Counted from the stretch's first letter, positions 51,708 through 64,000 are shown. The stretch is 64,000 nucleotides of DNA from Hypsibius dujardini (GCA_001579985.1 LRSR01010447.1:1-64000), one strand, 5' to 3'. Made by a program: numbers and translations. The notes: generated by a model from the letters alone, not told the origin.

Positions 51708-52190
51708 TCGTAACCGTATCCGTAAACCGTATCTCGAGATACAGTTTGTCAAAACGGCAAATCTGAGACACCATTACGGCTACGTCACGGGTTTGGATAC
51801 AGCTTTGAGACGCACCCTATCTGTCTGTCGGTCTGTTTGTCTGCTTGTCTTGGCGCAGTATGATTTCTGCGGAAGTCCAAGTTCTATTTTACCCCAGGTA
51901 GGGGTAAATAGTCGGGGTGCTATTGGGCCCCTAGTGACGTATACAGGTAGGGGTAAAATAGCCGGGATTCTATTTTACCCCAGGTAGGCTTAAATTACAA
52001 AGTTTAATAATGTGCCACAGGGCTCCCCAAAAGTCTACAGCACGGCTCGCCAAACTCGTTTGTTGGTTACCAATGATAAAATATATTGCTGTCGTACCGT
52101 ACTACGATTATATTCGTAAACAACCTACTGCGCTTCGTTCAAGGCCGGATGACGTCCAAGCATCCCATTTTTATATTAAGTTTAATAAAA

Positions 52191-54405
52191 ATGGACCAGG
52201 TTAAAGAGTTGCGGATTGCTAGCGATTACGAAACGAGTATTGATCTCATAGCTGATTCGTCCGTTATTAAAGACCAAACAGATGGATCATTTTCTTCAAC
52301 GTGGCACCGCACCCACCACCGGAACATTTCACAGATCCCGCTCCAACTGGCCGACCACCTTCATGATCACAGTCAGGAGGAAAATCGTATTATGTGCTGT
52401 GTCAGGATTGATAGAATTGATCCGACGCTCAAGTTTTTCATTTGTTCCGGTGGAATTTTTGTCTGCTTTATCGTGTATGGAGGTGTACAGGTATTGATTG
52501 GTTGCTTGATTGGCAGTTTCTTGTTTCACTTCCTGCACAATATTTTTTCTCGCAGGAATTAATGTTCCGTATTGAAGGCTACAAAGAATTTGGATGGTAT
52601 CTAACATTGCTTCAGTTCCTGTTGTACACACTTTTCAGCTTTGTGGAAAGGAAAGTTACCATGAAGGACGTCAAGCGAAGGTTGGTCAATACTCTATATT
52701 AGATACTGGCGTTCAGTTCCATTATGTATTAAGCACTCACAGAAAAGCGTCGCAGTTTGTCTAGTCATCTGTGCTTTGATCGACTTGTTGGACTGATAGA
52801 TACACCGTCAATCCTATCAGTTTCGTAGTTTTGTCCCCCTGCTTGATTGTCTGTCAGTCTGTAGGTGCTACTGCTGCTACTTGCCGCGTTGGACACGTGT
52901 CTTTCCATGTGCCGGCGTGTCTGTCTGTCTGCCTGCATGCCTGCCTGCCTACCTGTTCAGTTTTCTGTCTTTCTCTCTGTCAATCTTTCTGGGCCTGTCT
53001 TCCAATTTGCATCCCAGTCTTATTTGATTGTTACTCTGTCAATCATGTGATTATCAGCTGGTTAATAATCGATTTTTGCTGTTCAGGATTCCCATACGAT
53101 ACTACCTGATTATAGGATTCTTGGCAATGGCAACTATTGGACTGTCAAACGTTTCACTGGTATAACTGACTACTGTATAACTTCCTTCGGCATGTACGTG
53201 GCATTTTGTATTTTGCTGCGCACCTTTTGAAATCGTCATCCTTTCAGGCCTATTTGAATTACCCGACGCAGGTCGTGTTTAAGGTAAAGGTTCGCTCGCT
53301 TGTTCTCCGGCTTGTTTAACTAACTTTTCCCCCTTTATAGTGCTGCAAGCTCATTCCTGTTCTGATTGGAGGGGTTCTAATACAAGGTACCCCCAATACT
53401 CATGCTCAGTGAAGATGAAGATTGGAATGCGTATTATGTTATAGGAAAGCGTTATACGATACTGGACGTCTCGGCAGCTGTTTGCATGAGCATTGGCCTC
53501 ATATTCTTCGTCTTAGCCGATAACTTGGTGCAACCAAGTTTCAATTTTACCGGTTAGACTCTGACTCTTGGCACTGACGGAATCATGGCGTTATTTAAAC
53601 ATTGGATATGATAAATGTACCTTACCAGGCACTCTTGGTTGACAGGTATTGTGCTGGTGATTCTGGCCTTGACAGCAGACGCTGCCATTGGAAATATTCA
53701 GGAAAAAGCGGTAAAATTATTCCATGGTCCGACATTGGAGGTGGTTTATTACACACATCTCGTCGGTGCAATTTATATTGCAATCGGATTGTGTCTTTCT
53801 GGGGAACTGTTTCAAGCATTCATCTACTGTGTAGACGTACGGTAGCGCCTTGTTCAGTGCCAAGGAGCCGTGATGACATGATCTAATGACTAACCAACAT
53901 AATGTCTCCTTGCAGAACCCAAAGTTCTATGCATTTGCCATCCTTTTTGGAGTAACCGGATATATAGGTGTACAAATGGTGCTGACTTTAGTCATCTCCT
54001 TTGGAGCCTTCATTGCAATGTCAGGTTGGTATATTTATTCAAGTGCTAGTATTGCAGTAGTATACTTGCTTTAATACCATGTCAAGTATCCAGCACATGT
54101 AGTGTATAATAAGTTTGGCGAGACCTAGTTGTTTTCTTTGCATTTTTGCAGTGACCACCTTTCGAAAGGCACTCTCCATCGTCTTGTCCTTTTTGGTTTT
54201 TTCCAAACCCTTTACCTTTACCTATATCTGGGCGGGAGCTGTCATTTTGTTAGGAATCTACCTCAATATTTACAGCAGAAATGGCACGGACATTGACTCT
54301 TGCTGGATATGGTTTCTGCGTCGCCTTAAGTACTTGTTCTGCTTTCTTGTGCGGAGAAGAAGCGGCGCTATAACGGCCTCTAAACACTTTTCCCAAATCG
54401 TTTGA
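52191..54405 (+). CDS. SLC35B3-type PAPS transporter (PAPST2)
   Basis: Golgi membrane carrier that brings the sulphate donor PAPS into the lumen for sulphotransferases. Exons: 52191-52490, 52556-52680, 53087-53159, 53248-53283, 53341-53386, 53445-53552, 53646-53836, 53916-54024, 54152-54405; 1242 nt, 413 residues, in frame (human about 400). The ATG at 52191 was chosen because it gives a family-like length; in-frame ATGs lie further upstream. Family signatures by eye: GWYLTLLQFLLYTLF, IGLSNVSLAYLNYPTQVVFK, CCKLIPVLIGGVLIQGKRY, DVSAAVCMSIGLIFF, IGNIQEKAVKL, FGVTGYIGVQMVLTLV and VTTFRKALSIVLSF. About ten hydrophobic segments span the chain, as in nucleotide-sugar transporters. It lies directly downstream of the transposon island and converges on the secreted-family gene at 54581. 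Confidence 0.93.
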
Positions 54406-54580
54406 TATTTATTCTTATTCCTTTTGCGGATTTAATTTCAAATTTTTAAGTAACTTACGTAAGTTTACAATATAGCTTTGTGTCGCGCGAAATAAAGGAA
54501 AGCAATTGCCGAGTCAGATAAAACAAGGGGAAAATGCCTGCATTTGTAATAATTGAAACAAGTTGATAGAAGGAGCGGAA

Positions 54581-55120
54581 TTAACCTGCCGTCGGCATCC
54601 GTCCAATCAAAGCCAAGCCCAGCAAGGCCAAGAGGGCAGACTGTGCAAGATTGTTCATATTTCCACTGCCGCCGCCACCACCACCACCATCTCCGTAGCG
54701 GCCGTAGCCGCGGTCCCAACCGTATCCACGGTCCCGGTCAGAGAGTAGCAGAGCCAAAAGCAAAGAGTTGCCGTTGCCGTTACCAAAACCTCCGTTTCCG
54801 AAAAATTGGCGTGCTTGTCGAACCGCTGTTACGTTTGCTCCCGGTATGGTGTCGTTACTGTTGAGGGCGTGCACCAAATCAGCTATTGATGTGTTAAGGG
54901 GATTAAGTCCGAATTGAGCCGCCAGGTGTCGCTGTTCCTTTTGCAGCTTGGTTGTCAGAGCATCCAGTGAGACGTTCTTCAAATTTAGAGCTTCCGGTAG
55001 TGCCAACATGGTGTCGGCAGAATGAACCGGTGCCTCAAGTGCTTTTGCATCATGGGATGGAACAAGTGCTATCAGGAGATAGGAGACGGTAAGGAATAAC
55101 CAGAGTGCCGCCATAACCAA
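54581..55120 (-). CDS. Secreted GRMPT-family protein 1 (novel family)
   Basis: Unrecognised family; single exon, 179 residues. Signal peptide MVMAALWLFLTVSYLLIALV. The next 95 residues are helical-looking with N-glycosylation sequons (NVS, NTS, NVT) and end in ARQFFGNGG. Then comes the hydrophobic motif NSLLLALLLSDRDRGYG, a Gly/Tyr-rich linker (WDRGYGRYGDGGGG) and the C-terminal tail ALLALLGLALIGRMPTAG. The tail and the LLL-DRDR motif recur in the three neighbours at 56214, 57847 and 59473. The tail is hydrophobic enough to pack or insert in a membrane but is short. Function unknown; extracellular or granule location inferred from the signal peptide. Confidence 0.82.
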   Translation of the reverse strand: MVMAALWLFLTVSYLLIALVPSHDAKALEAPVHSADTMLALPEALNLKNVSLDALTTKLQKEQRHLAAQFGLNPLNTSIADLVHALNSNDTIPGANVTAVRQARQFFGNGGFGNGNGNSLLLALLLSDRDRGYGWDRGYGRYGDGGGGGGGSGNMNNLAQSALLALLGLALIGRMPTAG

Positions 55121-55197
55121 AACTCTTTGAGTTACCTATAGATGCTACCAAGTGCTTGCAAAGTTTTTGTGAGAAGACCTTAATTGAATTGTTGGGA

Positions 55198-55205
55198 TTT
55201 AAATA
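55198..55205 (-). promoter_or_regulatory. TATTTAAA box of GRMPT-family gene 1
   Basis: TATTTAAA on the minus strand, 78 bp upstream of the ATG at 55120. The same octamer sits 79 bp before the ATG of the next paralogue, which supports a real, shared core promoter. Confidence 0.55.
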
Positions 55206-56213
55206 TGTGCCAAAATGAGACCAGTTGATGATTGGTGAAACGGTTTCACTGCAGGACCGATTATATGTTTGCTAAAAGAAAGAAAGGGTCGTGAGAGAAA
55301 TATGCGGTTAATTAGGGAGCAAGAGACAATCCTAAAGTGCCACATGGACGACTTATTAGGTGAATTAGCCTGATGCAAGTGAAAGTAAATCATTAAACAC
55401 GCATATAAGTCATAATTTCGGACATCTTGCATCATTTACTTACTACTCATGCATTTCAATCAATTGACGCGTAGCGTATATTTAAGATGAAAGTCTGCCA
55501 AGCTCATGGGGCATGCAGAGCGAAACAATTAGAACACCACAGAAAACTTTGTCAAAACGAGCGCTGTGAATCCATCTAAAACCATTGTGACTCTTACTTT
55601 TACTCACAATCAAAGTCTCCGACCCTACCTAAAACTTTACACACCCTATTGTGCTAGCATTTCTCCAGTATCCAGGCCTAACATTATGAGATACATAAAG
55701 CTGTACCGTACTTACAACAAAAAGGATTGTAGGTTAATCAACTGTTCGTAAGTGCAGAGCGAAGAACCTTCGAACATTAGACCCAACTGCAACTGTTTGA
55801 AATCTCTCCACAGGTACAGTAGTTCGTGACAAGTCTTTGTGGCCGACTCTTGTTGCAATTTGGTGGACGACAATTGGGAAGTTAATTTAACGCACCCTAA
55901 TATCGCATCTTGGTTTGCGGCTTCATGGACCATGGATCGGCGTCGCGGCCGAGAATCTAAATGAACTGCGCTGCTCAATGGAGATTGGTATGATGGAGAG
56001 TAGTTTTATAGCATTTCAATCCATATAGACCGATTTGACTGATAATCCAAAGAACAGACTACATGTACATATACAACGCATGGTAGTTGGGAGTGCGTAT
56101 TTACGAAATAATATAGCGCTTGCACAAACCGATGGGATGGAGAGAGGCATATGAACACAAATAAAATGGCAATACAAGAAAGCAGCAATTTAGATAGGAA
56201 ACAAAACAACAAA
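55206..56213. other. Spacer between GRMPT-family genes 1 and 2
   Basis: 1.0 kb without a supported gene. A minus-strand open frame at 55712-55978 has no ATG context, motif or family feature. It includes the 3' UTR of gene 2 and upstream promoter sequence of gene 1. Confidence 0.4.
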
Positions 56214-56900
56214 CTACGATGTTGGCATCCGTCCGATTATAGCAAGTCCGAGCAATGTGAGGGCGCCACTAAAAAGTAACTAGGTGTTACTGCATTCGAA
56301 AAAAAGACTTTGTCCCAGAGAAAGAAGGAACGCATTACCAGTTCATAACACTTACAGAGTTAATGTGTTGCTGTTGAGTCCACCGACAGCCGGTGCAGGA
56401 GCAGGAAAAGGAAACGGTCGTCGTTCCCTGTTTTGCAAAAGTTTCAAAAGGAGAATGATTTCCAAACCATTATCAGTTGCAACTGGAACAGGGTGACCTC
56501 GAGGCCGATAAGTATTATATCCTCCACCATATCCGTTGTTACCGCCTCCATAACCTCCTCTGTAAGTGGATCCGTAGTCTCCATAGCCACCTCCAAAGCT
56601 TCTCGCTGTTCGCAGAAGCTCCTTGGCTGAAGACAATGTCTCGTTATCCACAGTCACGTTTCGATGAGCAAGGGAGTCCAGGAAGGTTGACAAGGATGAA
56701 TTGGTGCCGGCAGTGAGGTTGAGAATAGTCTTCAATTGCTCGATAGTGTGTAGCGAGGGGTTGAAGGTGACGTTTTGTCCGCTTATCTTATTGTTACTTG
56801 CAAGGCCGTTACCCTGTTGTCCGTCGGTTGCCCGGCACTTCTCAATGACGCATACGAGAATGGTCACACTTACGAGGATAAATCGATAGAATTGAGCCAT
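56214..56900 (-). CDS. Secreted GRMPT-family protein 2 (novel family)
   Basis: Two exons, 56356-56900 and 56214-56268, 600 nt, 199 residues; the donor GTAAGTG and acceptor TTTTTAG keep frame. Signal peptide MAQFYRFILVSVTILVCVI. The N-glycosylation-rich helical part (NVT, NLT, NSS, NVT, NET) ends ELLRTARSFGGGY. A Gly/Tyr-rich segment (YRGGYGGGNNGYGGGYNTY) follows, then LEIILLLKLLQNRERRPFP, the counterpart of LLLALLLSDRDR, a Pro/Ala linker, and in the second exon the tail GALTLLGLAIIGRMPTS. The tail being on its own exon is the only intron in the family seen here. Confidence 0.82.
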
Positions 56901-56978
56901 CTTATGGGATATATATGTATGGGACTATAGAAAAGCAAATGGGCAAGGTGAAGTGAGAAACCCATGGAATATGATGAG

Positions 56979-56986
56979 TTTAAATA
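56979..56986 (-). promoter_or_regulatory. TATTTAAA box of GRMPT-family gene 2
   Basis: Same octamer, and the same distance from the ATG within 1 bp, as at 55198-55205. Confidence 0.55.
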
Positions 56987-57846
56987 AGCGGCTCTATCCT
57001 GGACAGTGACTGAATTTGCTAAAGTCAAGTGACATAACTAGATGGATGACTCTGTCGGTCATCTTCGATTGTTCGTTGAACAGTTTATTGGTCTTTGGTC
57101 TTTGGTATTTACAGTGTCTCTTGATAAAGTCACGTTTGATGAGCTACATAACGGGAGTAACATCTTTTTATCAAAAAAGGTGACAAGAGCTCCAATTTAA
57201 TAGCCCAACAAACAGACTGGGCCGTAGAGATTTTTTCAGACTTCCTGCCGCGAGAAAGCACTCTTCATCATCATCTGATGTACGTACCGGTCAGACTACA
57301 TCATCATCCCTACAGTGTGTTTGTGGTTGAATGCATCCTTCTTAATATAAAGATTTTTCGATTAAGAGTGAACCCAACAATCCTCACTCTTAATTCGTGT
57401 AGTTTCGACAGCCCAACCAAAAGTTCTTCTGCGAAGGAGGACTGCAGTAGATCGTCTTTTCGTAGTAGTTCATAGTTCGTTAGTAGATCGTGGACAAGGT
57501 CAATGCTAGTTGCACGATCAATTCTCATTGGCCAACTACAAACCACCAGCGACACAAATATAATGTTGATTGTAGATCACTTTACTGAAACTCTTGTCAT
57601 TATTATTACATACTTTTCACGCAAATATAAAGATAAAGATAATCACAATGGCCCAGTAAGGCACGACCCGCTCATAAAATATGCAGAATGGGATTGGTAT
57701 TAAAATAAAAAAATGGAAAAAATGCTGCAGTGTAAACGAAACATAATTTTACCGCACATAAACGAACAGACAAGACGAATGAGCAAATGAAACGTTGTGA
57801 GAATTTGGCGTAAAAGGCATAAATATATACGCATGAATGATGAGGT
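56987..57846. other. Spacer between GRMPT-family genes 2 and 3
   Basis: 860 bp. A minus-strand frame of 81 codons (57310-57555) has a coding-like Leu/Glu-rich helix but no signal peptide, intron signals or match to the family; not called as a gene. Confidence 0.4.
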
Positions 57847-58371
57847 CTAACCTTGGGTTGGCATCCGTGCAATAAGTGCAAGACCCAGCAGTGTCAGGGA
57901 AGCGACAGTCGCCAAATCACCGAATGAACCAAGACCGGAGGCCGCTGCAGGTGCCGGTGCGGGAAAGCCACCACCGAAACCACCGAATCCTCGGTCACGG
58001 TCCCTGCCGAGAAAGAGTGCCAGGAGTAGCGGACTGATCCCGCCGCCGCCGAAACCGCCGAAACCGCTGAGTCCGCCACCGCCAAACAGGCCAAACTGCT
58101 TCCCTTCCCGAGTGAGAGTATGATTCAAGCCAAATGTCTCGTTCATTAGTCGCGAGATCTCGCTATGGTTCATGGCTTTGAGCTTCTCCATCATTGCTCC
58201 CAATGCAGTGTCCTTGGATGCATTTAGAAGATTTATCAATTCACGATGATTGACAACCTCGACGGATTTGGAGGCAAGTGCCGGACTGATGGCTGGAGCA
58301 GTTAATCCACTGACGATTGCAGCAGCCAGGACAATACAGGCGCTCTGTGTGACTAAGAGTCGAGACGACAT
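57847..58371 (-). CDS. Secreted GRMPT-family protein 3 (novel family)
   Basis: Single exon, 174 residues. Signal peptide MSSRLLVTQSACIVLAAAIV with an Ala-rich end. The helical part with NAS, NHS, NET and NHT sequons ends REGKQFGLFGGGG. Then a Gly/Phe-rich linker, ISPLLLALFLGRDRDRGFG, a Pro/Ala/Gly linker and the tail SLTLLGLALIARMPTQG. It is closest to gene 1 in motif spelling. The region about 78 bp upstream of the ATG is T-rich (TTTTTTAATC), only a weak version of the TATTTAAA box of its two neighbours. Confidence 0.82.
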   Translation of the reverse strand: MSSRLLVTQSACIVLAAAIVSGLTAPAISPALASKSVEVVNHRELINLLNASKDTALGAMMEKLKAMNHSEISRLMNETFGLNHTLTREGKQFGLFGGGGLSGFGGFGGGGISPLLLALFLGRDRDRGFGGFGGGFPAPAPAAASGLGSFGDLATVASLTLLGLALIARMPTQG

Positions 58372-59472
58372 CTTTACTTCCTTCCTGATGGGTTATGGTT
58401 CACAATGAGTAGGAAGAAAGAAAAGAGGAAGGTGGTGTGATGATTAAAAAACGAGCCGTTCGTTGCAAGTTATATTGTCACTACAAAGGCACCATTGTTT
58501 CCGAATTACCCTTCGGATGGACGAACCGGTTGGGACCTTGGCGGAAGTAGGTCCTTGGACGAGGTTGTGCACTTTTATGCCGGGCTGTCTTTTCATCACC
58601 GTAGTACATTACAAGTAGGTTGCCCGTTGGTATAATTAATGGCTGTTTAGTGCCGGAATTACAAGCCAAGGTAGTGACTACATACATTACCGGAAGCAAA
58701 ACCCACAAGTTCTTCTTTCTTTTATTTGCCCGACTATGTTCGACACTTCCTGACGCTTACGGGTCGAAAGATAGAACCAACTATTTCCTAATTCCCGTTC
58801 AAAGTCATAAACTGCTAAAGCGCGGTGAAACTGTAAGTCTGGGCGGGAAACAAGATAATGTCCATACCATGAACAAATTCTCAGAGTTCTATATCTTTGC
58901 GATTAAAGACACACCGTGGAACATCAATCCAACGGTTTGGTTTATTTATTAAATATTAATGGTTAACTTTATTTCCGACGACTACAGCATTCTATAGCAG
59001 GTCCTTCCCCTCAACGGCTTAACCACATTAGACGTTTCAGGGAAAAATTTCCGTGGATGTCCTGACGAGCTAACCTGTTGTATGATTAAGAAGCGTAGTA
59101 GAGCGTGACAATAGCTATGCATGCCATTCGAACAAACGGCAGTGCTGGTACGGCAAGGTGAAAAAAGTCAACGCTCAGAGAGAGCGTTGCATGGACCCTG
59201 TTGGTCCATATACAGTACTCGATCATGTCCGAGGCCTTGTCTTGTCTGGTCTGCCCGTTCGAGTGAACCATGTACTGTGATCTTTTTTGCACGGTTGATA
59301 GCCCTCCTCTAGCACAGATTACCATTAGAGTAAGCCTCGACGCGACACGGATCACCAAGACGAGTGAGTGAGTTATGTTGATTGCATAAGCGAAAAAAAC
59401 CACAGCCGGAAGTAAATCAATGTGAAGTTTAGATGCTATAAGCTATGACGTCGACGTCTTCGGCCATCTGGA
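58372..59472. other. Divergent spacer between GRMPT-family genes 3 and 4, with a CRE-like palindrome
   Basis: 1.1 kb between divergently transcribed paralogues. It includes GACGTCGACGTC (about 59448-59459), a palindrome made of two overlapping ACGT cores like bZIP/CRE sites, directly before the plus-strand ATG at 59473, and TATAAG at about 59436-59441. Open frames at 58481-58952 and 59086-59403 are unsupported. Confidence 0.4.
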
Positions 59473-60345
59473 ATGACTTTGACCAGTATTTGCATTGTTG
59501 GCATCGCTCTCTTTTTTGGGAGTGGCGTTGTTGTTGTCAGCACTGTCCGACTTCACCGGGATGAAGAGAAACCTCACTATAGAAATGTCCGTACCTCCCC
59601 ACTCCTCTCTTTCAATAATAATCTCACTGAAAACCAGGCGGAAAGGAACAAAACCACAATGTCCCGGATAAAACATGATATTCTTCGTCTTGGGCTCCTC
59701 TTATCACCCACGCAGAAGAACAGCACAACGGCCGGTCGAGGTCCCCGTCAGATGAATCCCATTTTGTTGCAGTTACTGCTGGATCGTAGCCGCAATCAAC
59801 AAGCCTCGCCCCAGCAGATCAACACTATCAACGGACTCTCGGAATCGGCAATCATCCAGTTGGCAGAAATTGGCAGTTTCACAGCATTAGCTCTGGCCGT
59901 CATCTCCAAATGGCCTGTCCAGTTACCCGCCTATACCTATTACGTTCCGGTTCCTGTTGTCAATGAATCTCCGATTGCAGACGATACAAAGGTCGGCCTA
60001 GCGTTAAACACGACCTCAAATGAGTCTGATATTGAGCCGCCAATTAATCATGACGAAATGGAAGGTCTCATCGAGTCAGATAACGCAACGGAAAGAATCA
60101 ATGACACGTCCATCCCAACCACAACAACAGCAGCAACAACCACTGAGGTCACGAGGACTTCGGTGGATATTCCGCAATTTCTTCAAGTACTGCTGCAGTT
60201 TCATCCTTCTGAAACTGCAGATATGACGATGAGCATAGTGAACGATGGGGTTTTTTACTCTAACTACACATATCGAGAACCTAGACGCCAGTTGCCATTA
60301 CAAAAAGTTGGGACAAATATTTTACACTTGGGCAAATTTAGTTAA
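59473..60345 (+). CDS. Secreted GRMPT-family protein 4, extended divergent member
   Basis: Single exon, 290 residues, on the opposite strand to its three paralogues. Signal peptide MTLTSICIVGIALFFGSGVVVV. The sequon-rich region (NLT, NKT, NST) leads to NPILLQLLLDRSRNQQ, the LLLALLL-DRDR counterpart. Then SFTALALAVISKWPVQLP replaces the usual terminal LLGLALIGRMPT. Unlike the others it continues for about 130 residues, with a Thr-rich, mucin-like stretch (about 60118-60156) and more sequons (NTT, NES, NAT, NDT, NYT). Homology to the other three is inferred from motif order and location, not overall identity. Confidence 0.7.
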   Translation: MTLTSICIVGIALFFGSGVVVVSTVRLHRDEEKPHYRNVRTSPLLSFNNNLTENQAERNKTTMSRIKHDILRLGLLLSPTQKNSTTAGRGPRQMNPILLQLLLDRSRNQQASPQQINTINGLSESAIIQLAEIGSFTALALAVISKWPVQLPAYTYYVPVPVVNESPIADDTKVGLALNTTSNESDIEPPINHDEMEGLIESDNATERINDTSIPTTTTAATTTEVTRTSVDIPQFLQVLLQFHPSETADMTMSIVNDGVFYSNYTYREPRRQLPLQKVGTNILHLGKFS

Positions 60346-61140
60346 GTTTGACTGATAGATAATGTACTTACAGTACTTGGTCACTAATAATAAGGGAATA
60401 TAGCGGACACCGGGTGACTGAATACTGACTGCTACTGCTGAGTTATGACTTGGCTGATGGCCGGACCCCTAAGGTACCGTAGGGGTGGGCTGGTTGGCTG
60501 GGGTGGGCTTGACCTTCCCTCCCACCCCAAGTCCCCCATTCGCGACTCCGACTCGTCATCATTTATTTCAACATCTTTTTCATTTGAACTGCAATTTGTT
60601 CGTTCTCCTTATATTTGATGTGCCGGTGTTGCAGAAGCGGTTGAGGTGAGGAGAGGAGAGGGCAGATGACAGAATCCTATTCATTCAAAGGGAACATTTG
60701 ACTTGTCGAGGTTTGACTTGCAAAGAATCAGAGCCGCGTGAGCGTGAGCAGAGGAGAAAGGGTTCTTCATCATTCTCCCACCATTATTCCTAATCAAATC
60801 GCAACCAAAGTCTCTGTTAGCATCACCGAGTCCCAGCATTATCCGGGTCATTTATTGAAGGGGATTAGATTGGACTGAGAGGGCGCGGGAGTAGGAGAGT
60901 TGTCTCCAACAATCATCGTCTCTTCCTTTTCTTCTTGGTCTTCGTCACGTTCCTCGGCAACGGTAAGTGAATATGCCATCATTTCATTCTTCTTTCCCCT
61001 TCGATGGGAGAGCGATGGGCGCAATGAATGATGGATGATGTACTTCCAGAGGGATTGTGAACTGGAGGGACGCTCTGCGGACATTCTTATTGACGAATAC
61101 AAGAAGTGCATTCTCTTCACCTCTTCCTTCTCCTTTTGCC
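60346..61140. other. Intergenic region before CK2 alpha
   Basis: About 800 bp with a G-rich patch (GGGGTGGGCTGG) near 60480-60530 and no gene seen. A minus-strand frame at 60848-61162 is low complexity and overlaps the CK2 alpha 5' end. Presumed promoter and 5' UTR of CK2 alpha. Confidence 0.4.
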
Positions 61141-63562
<2,422 letters not shown>

Positions 63563-64000
63563 TGCCATTGCTCTTTGGCTCTTCGCGTTGCTTTTTTGCA
63601 TTACTATTTTCCCTTTACAGAGGCATATCTTACTTGTCAGTAGAGTACATTTTCGAGAGGCTCTTTTGACCGAAAGTGGCGGGCCTTTTTAAATTATTAG
63701 TGACATATTATGGACTCTTGGTGGATGTCTCTTTTGTTTCTTCCCCTCGACTACTTCATCGTTTTGCGTATTTTGAGTAGAATGAATCGGCAGATGTATG
63801 ACGATTACAATGATCCATTGAACGACTGACTATTAGCAGGGTCATCCTTGCACTGAAGTTCAATTCCCATAATTTTTACTCTCCCATTGCCTATGAACTA
63901 TACGTCGATCGCAGTATATGCTGCATGTGCCTTAGCATTATTTCGCTTCAGGATGGCTCCCAGTTGCCGGCCGGGTCCAACTTCGTATGTTCGAGGGAAA
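63563..64000. other. Downstream of CK2 alpha: presumed 3' UTR and flank
   Basis: No supported gene up to the window edge. A 15-codon frame at 63782-63829 encodes MNRQMYDDYNDPLND and ends TGA; its acidic, charged look hints at a small terminal exon, but it is too short to call. The last bases are unremarkable. Confidence 0.4.

Larger units (their letters stand above)
48214..51994. mobile_element. 3.8-kb inverted-repeat element B, related to A
   Basis: The segment at 48214-48315 (CTACCTGGGGTAAAATAG, then CCTACCTGTATACGTCACT) recurs inverted at 51884-51994 with roughly 90% identity. Both use the same sequence words as the ends of element A. The copies at 48052-48134 and 48214-48315 face each other, 80 bp apart. 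The interval holds a hypothetical coding exon (49137-49576, minus), a separate MITE (50397-51557) and a microsatellite. Whether 48214-51994 moved as one unit or is two solo termini is not shown. Confidence 0.5.

Noticed and set aside
51472-51987. Cys/Val and Thr/Asp/Arg/Gln repeat open frames
   Set aside because: Translations of the (TG)n/(CTGT)n microsatellite on either strand.
57310-57555. 81-codon minus-strand frame with a Leu/Glu-rich helix
   Set aside because: No signal peptide or family motif unlike its neighbours, and no conserved context; chance cannot be excluded.

Overview
The window is animal nuclear DNA with short introns (mostly 50-120 bp) and well-conserved metazoan genes. It opens with about 20 copies of the 10-mer AAAACCCATC, the complement of GATGGGTTTT. 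From memory, this is the telomere-type repeat reported at scaffold ends of the tardigrade Hypsibius exemplaris. I therefore read the window as one chromosome or scaffold end of a tardigrade, probably Hypsibius or a close relative. The species call is an inference from that repeat alone.

Layout from the telomere inward: telomeric array (1-196); a gene-poor stretch; PKA catalytic subunit (minus); a tyrosine-rich secreted repeat protein (minus); a SPATS2-family RNA-binding-type protein (minus); a retroelement fossil; a glycine/tyrosine-rich secreted protein (plus); a Dickkopf-like two-domain cysteine-rich secreted protein (plus); a 14-kb Cav2-type voltage-gated calcium channel alpha1 gene (minus) with a long foldback and an 0.9-kb TA-flanked MITE side by side in one intron; a MARCHF6/Doa10 ER ubiquitin ligase (plus, head-to-head with Cav2); a 7-kb transposon-rich island (45-52 kb) of related inverted-repeat elements, one of which contains another MITE; SLC35B3, the PAPS transporter (plus); four secreted paralogues of a family I do not recognise (three minus, one plus); and the casein kinase 2 alpha subunit (plus).

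The most novel content is in the secreted proteins. The tyrosine-rich gene (8.5-10.3 kb) carries about 15 copies of a YDYKAPS-type heptad on phase-1 symmetrical exons. The glycine-rich gene (19.1-22.1 kb) has recurring GTP[IV]xG strands and a duplicated NPIPLDPxAxDDIDR block. Both have a predicted GC-AG intron. The four-gene family at 54.6-60.3 kb shares a signal peptide, an N-glycosylation-rich helical part, an LLLALLL-DRDR motif and a C-terminal LLGLALIGRMPT-type tail. Two members share a TATTTAAA box about 78 bp before the ATG.

The housekeeping and signalling genes look intact, with two exceptions: an apparent one-base loss in the RING-CH domain of the MARCHF6 homologue, and an unusual C-tail on the telomere-proximal PKA. 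Exon models were built by eye from reading frame, GT/GC-AG signals and remembered family sequences; no alignment was run.
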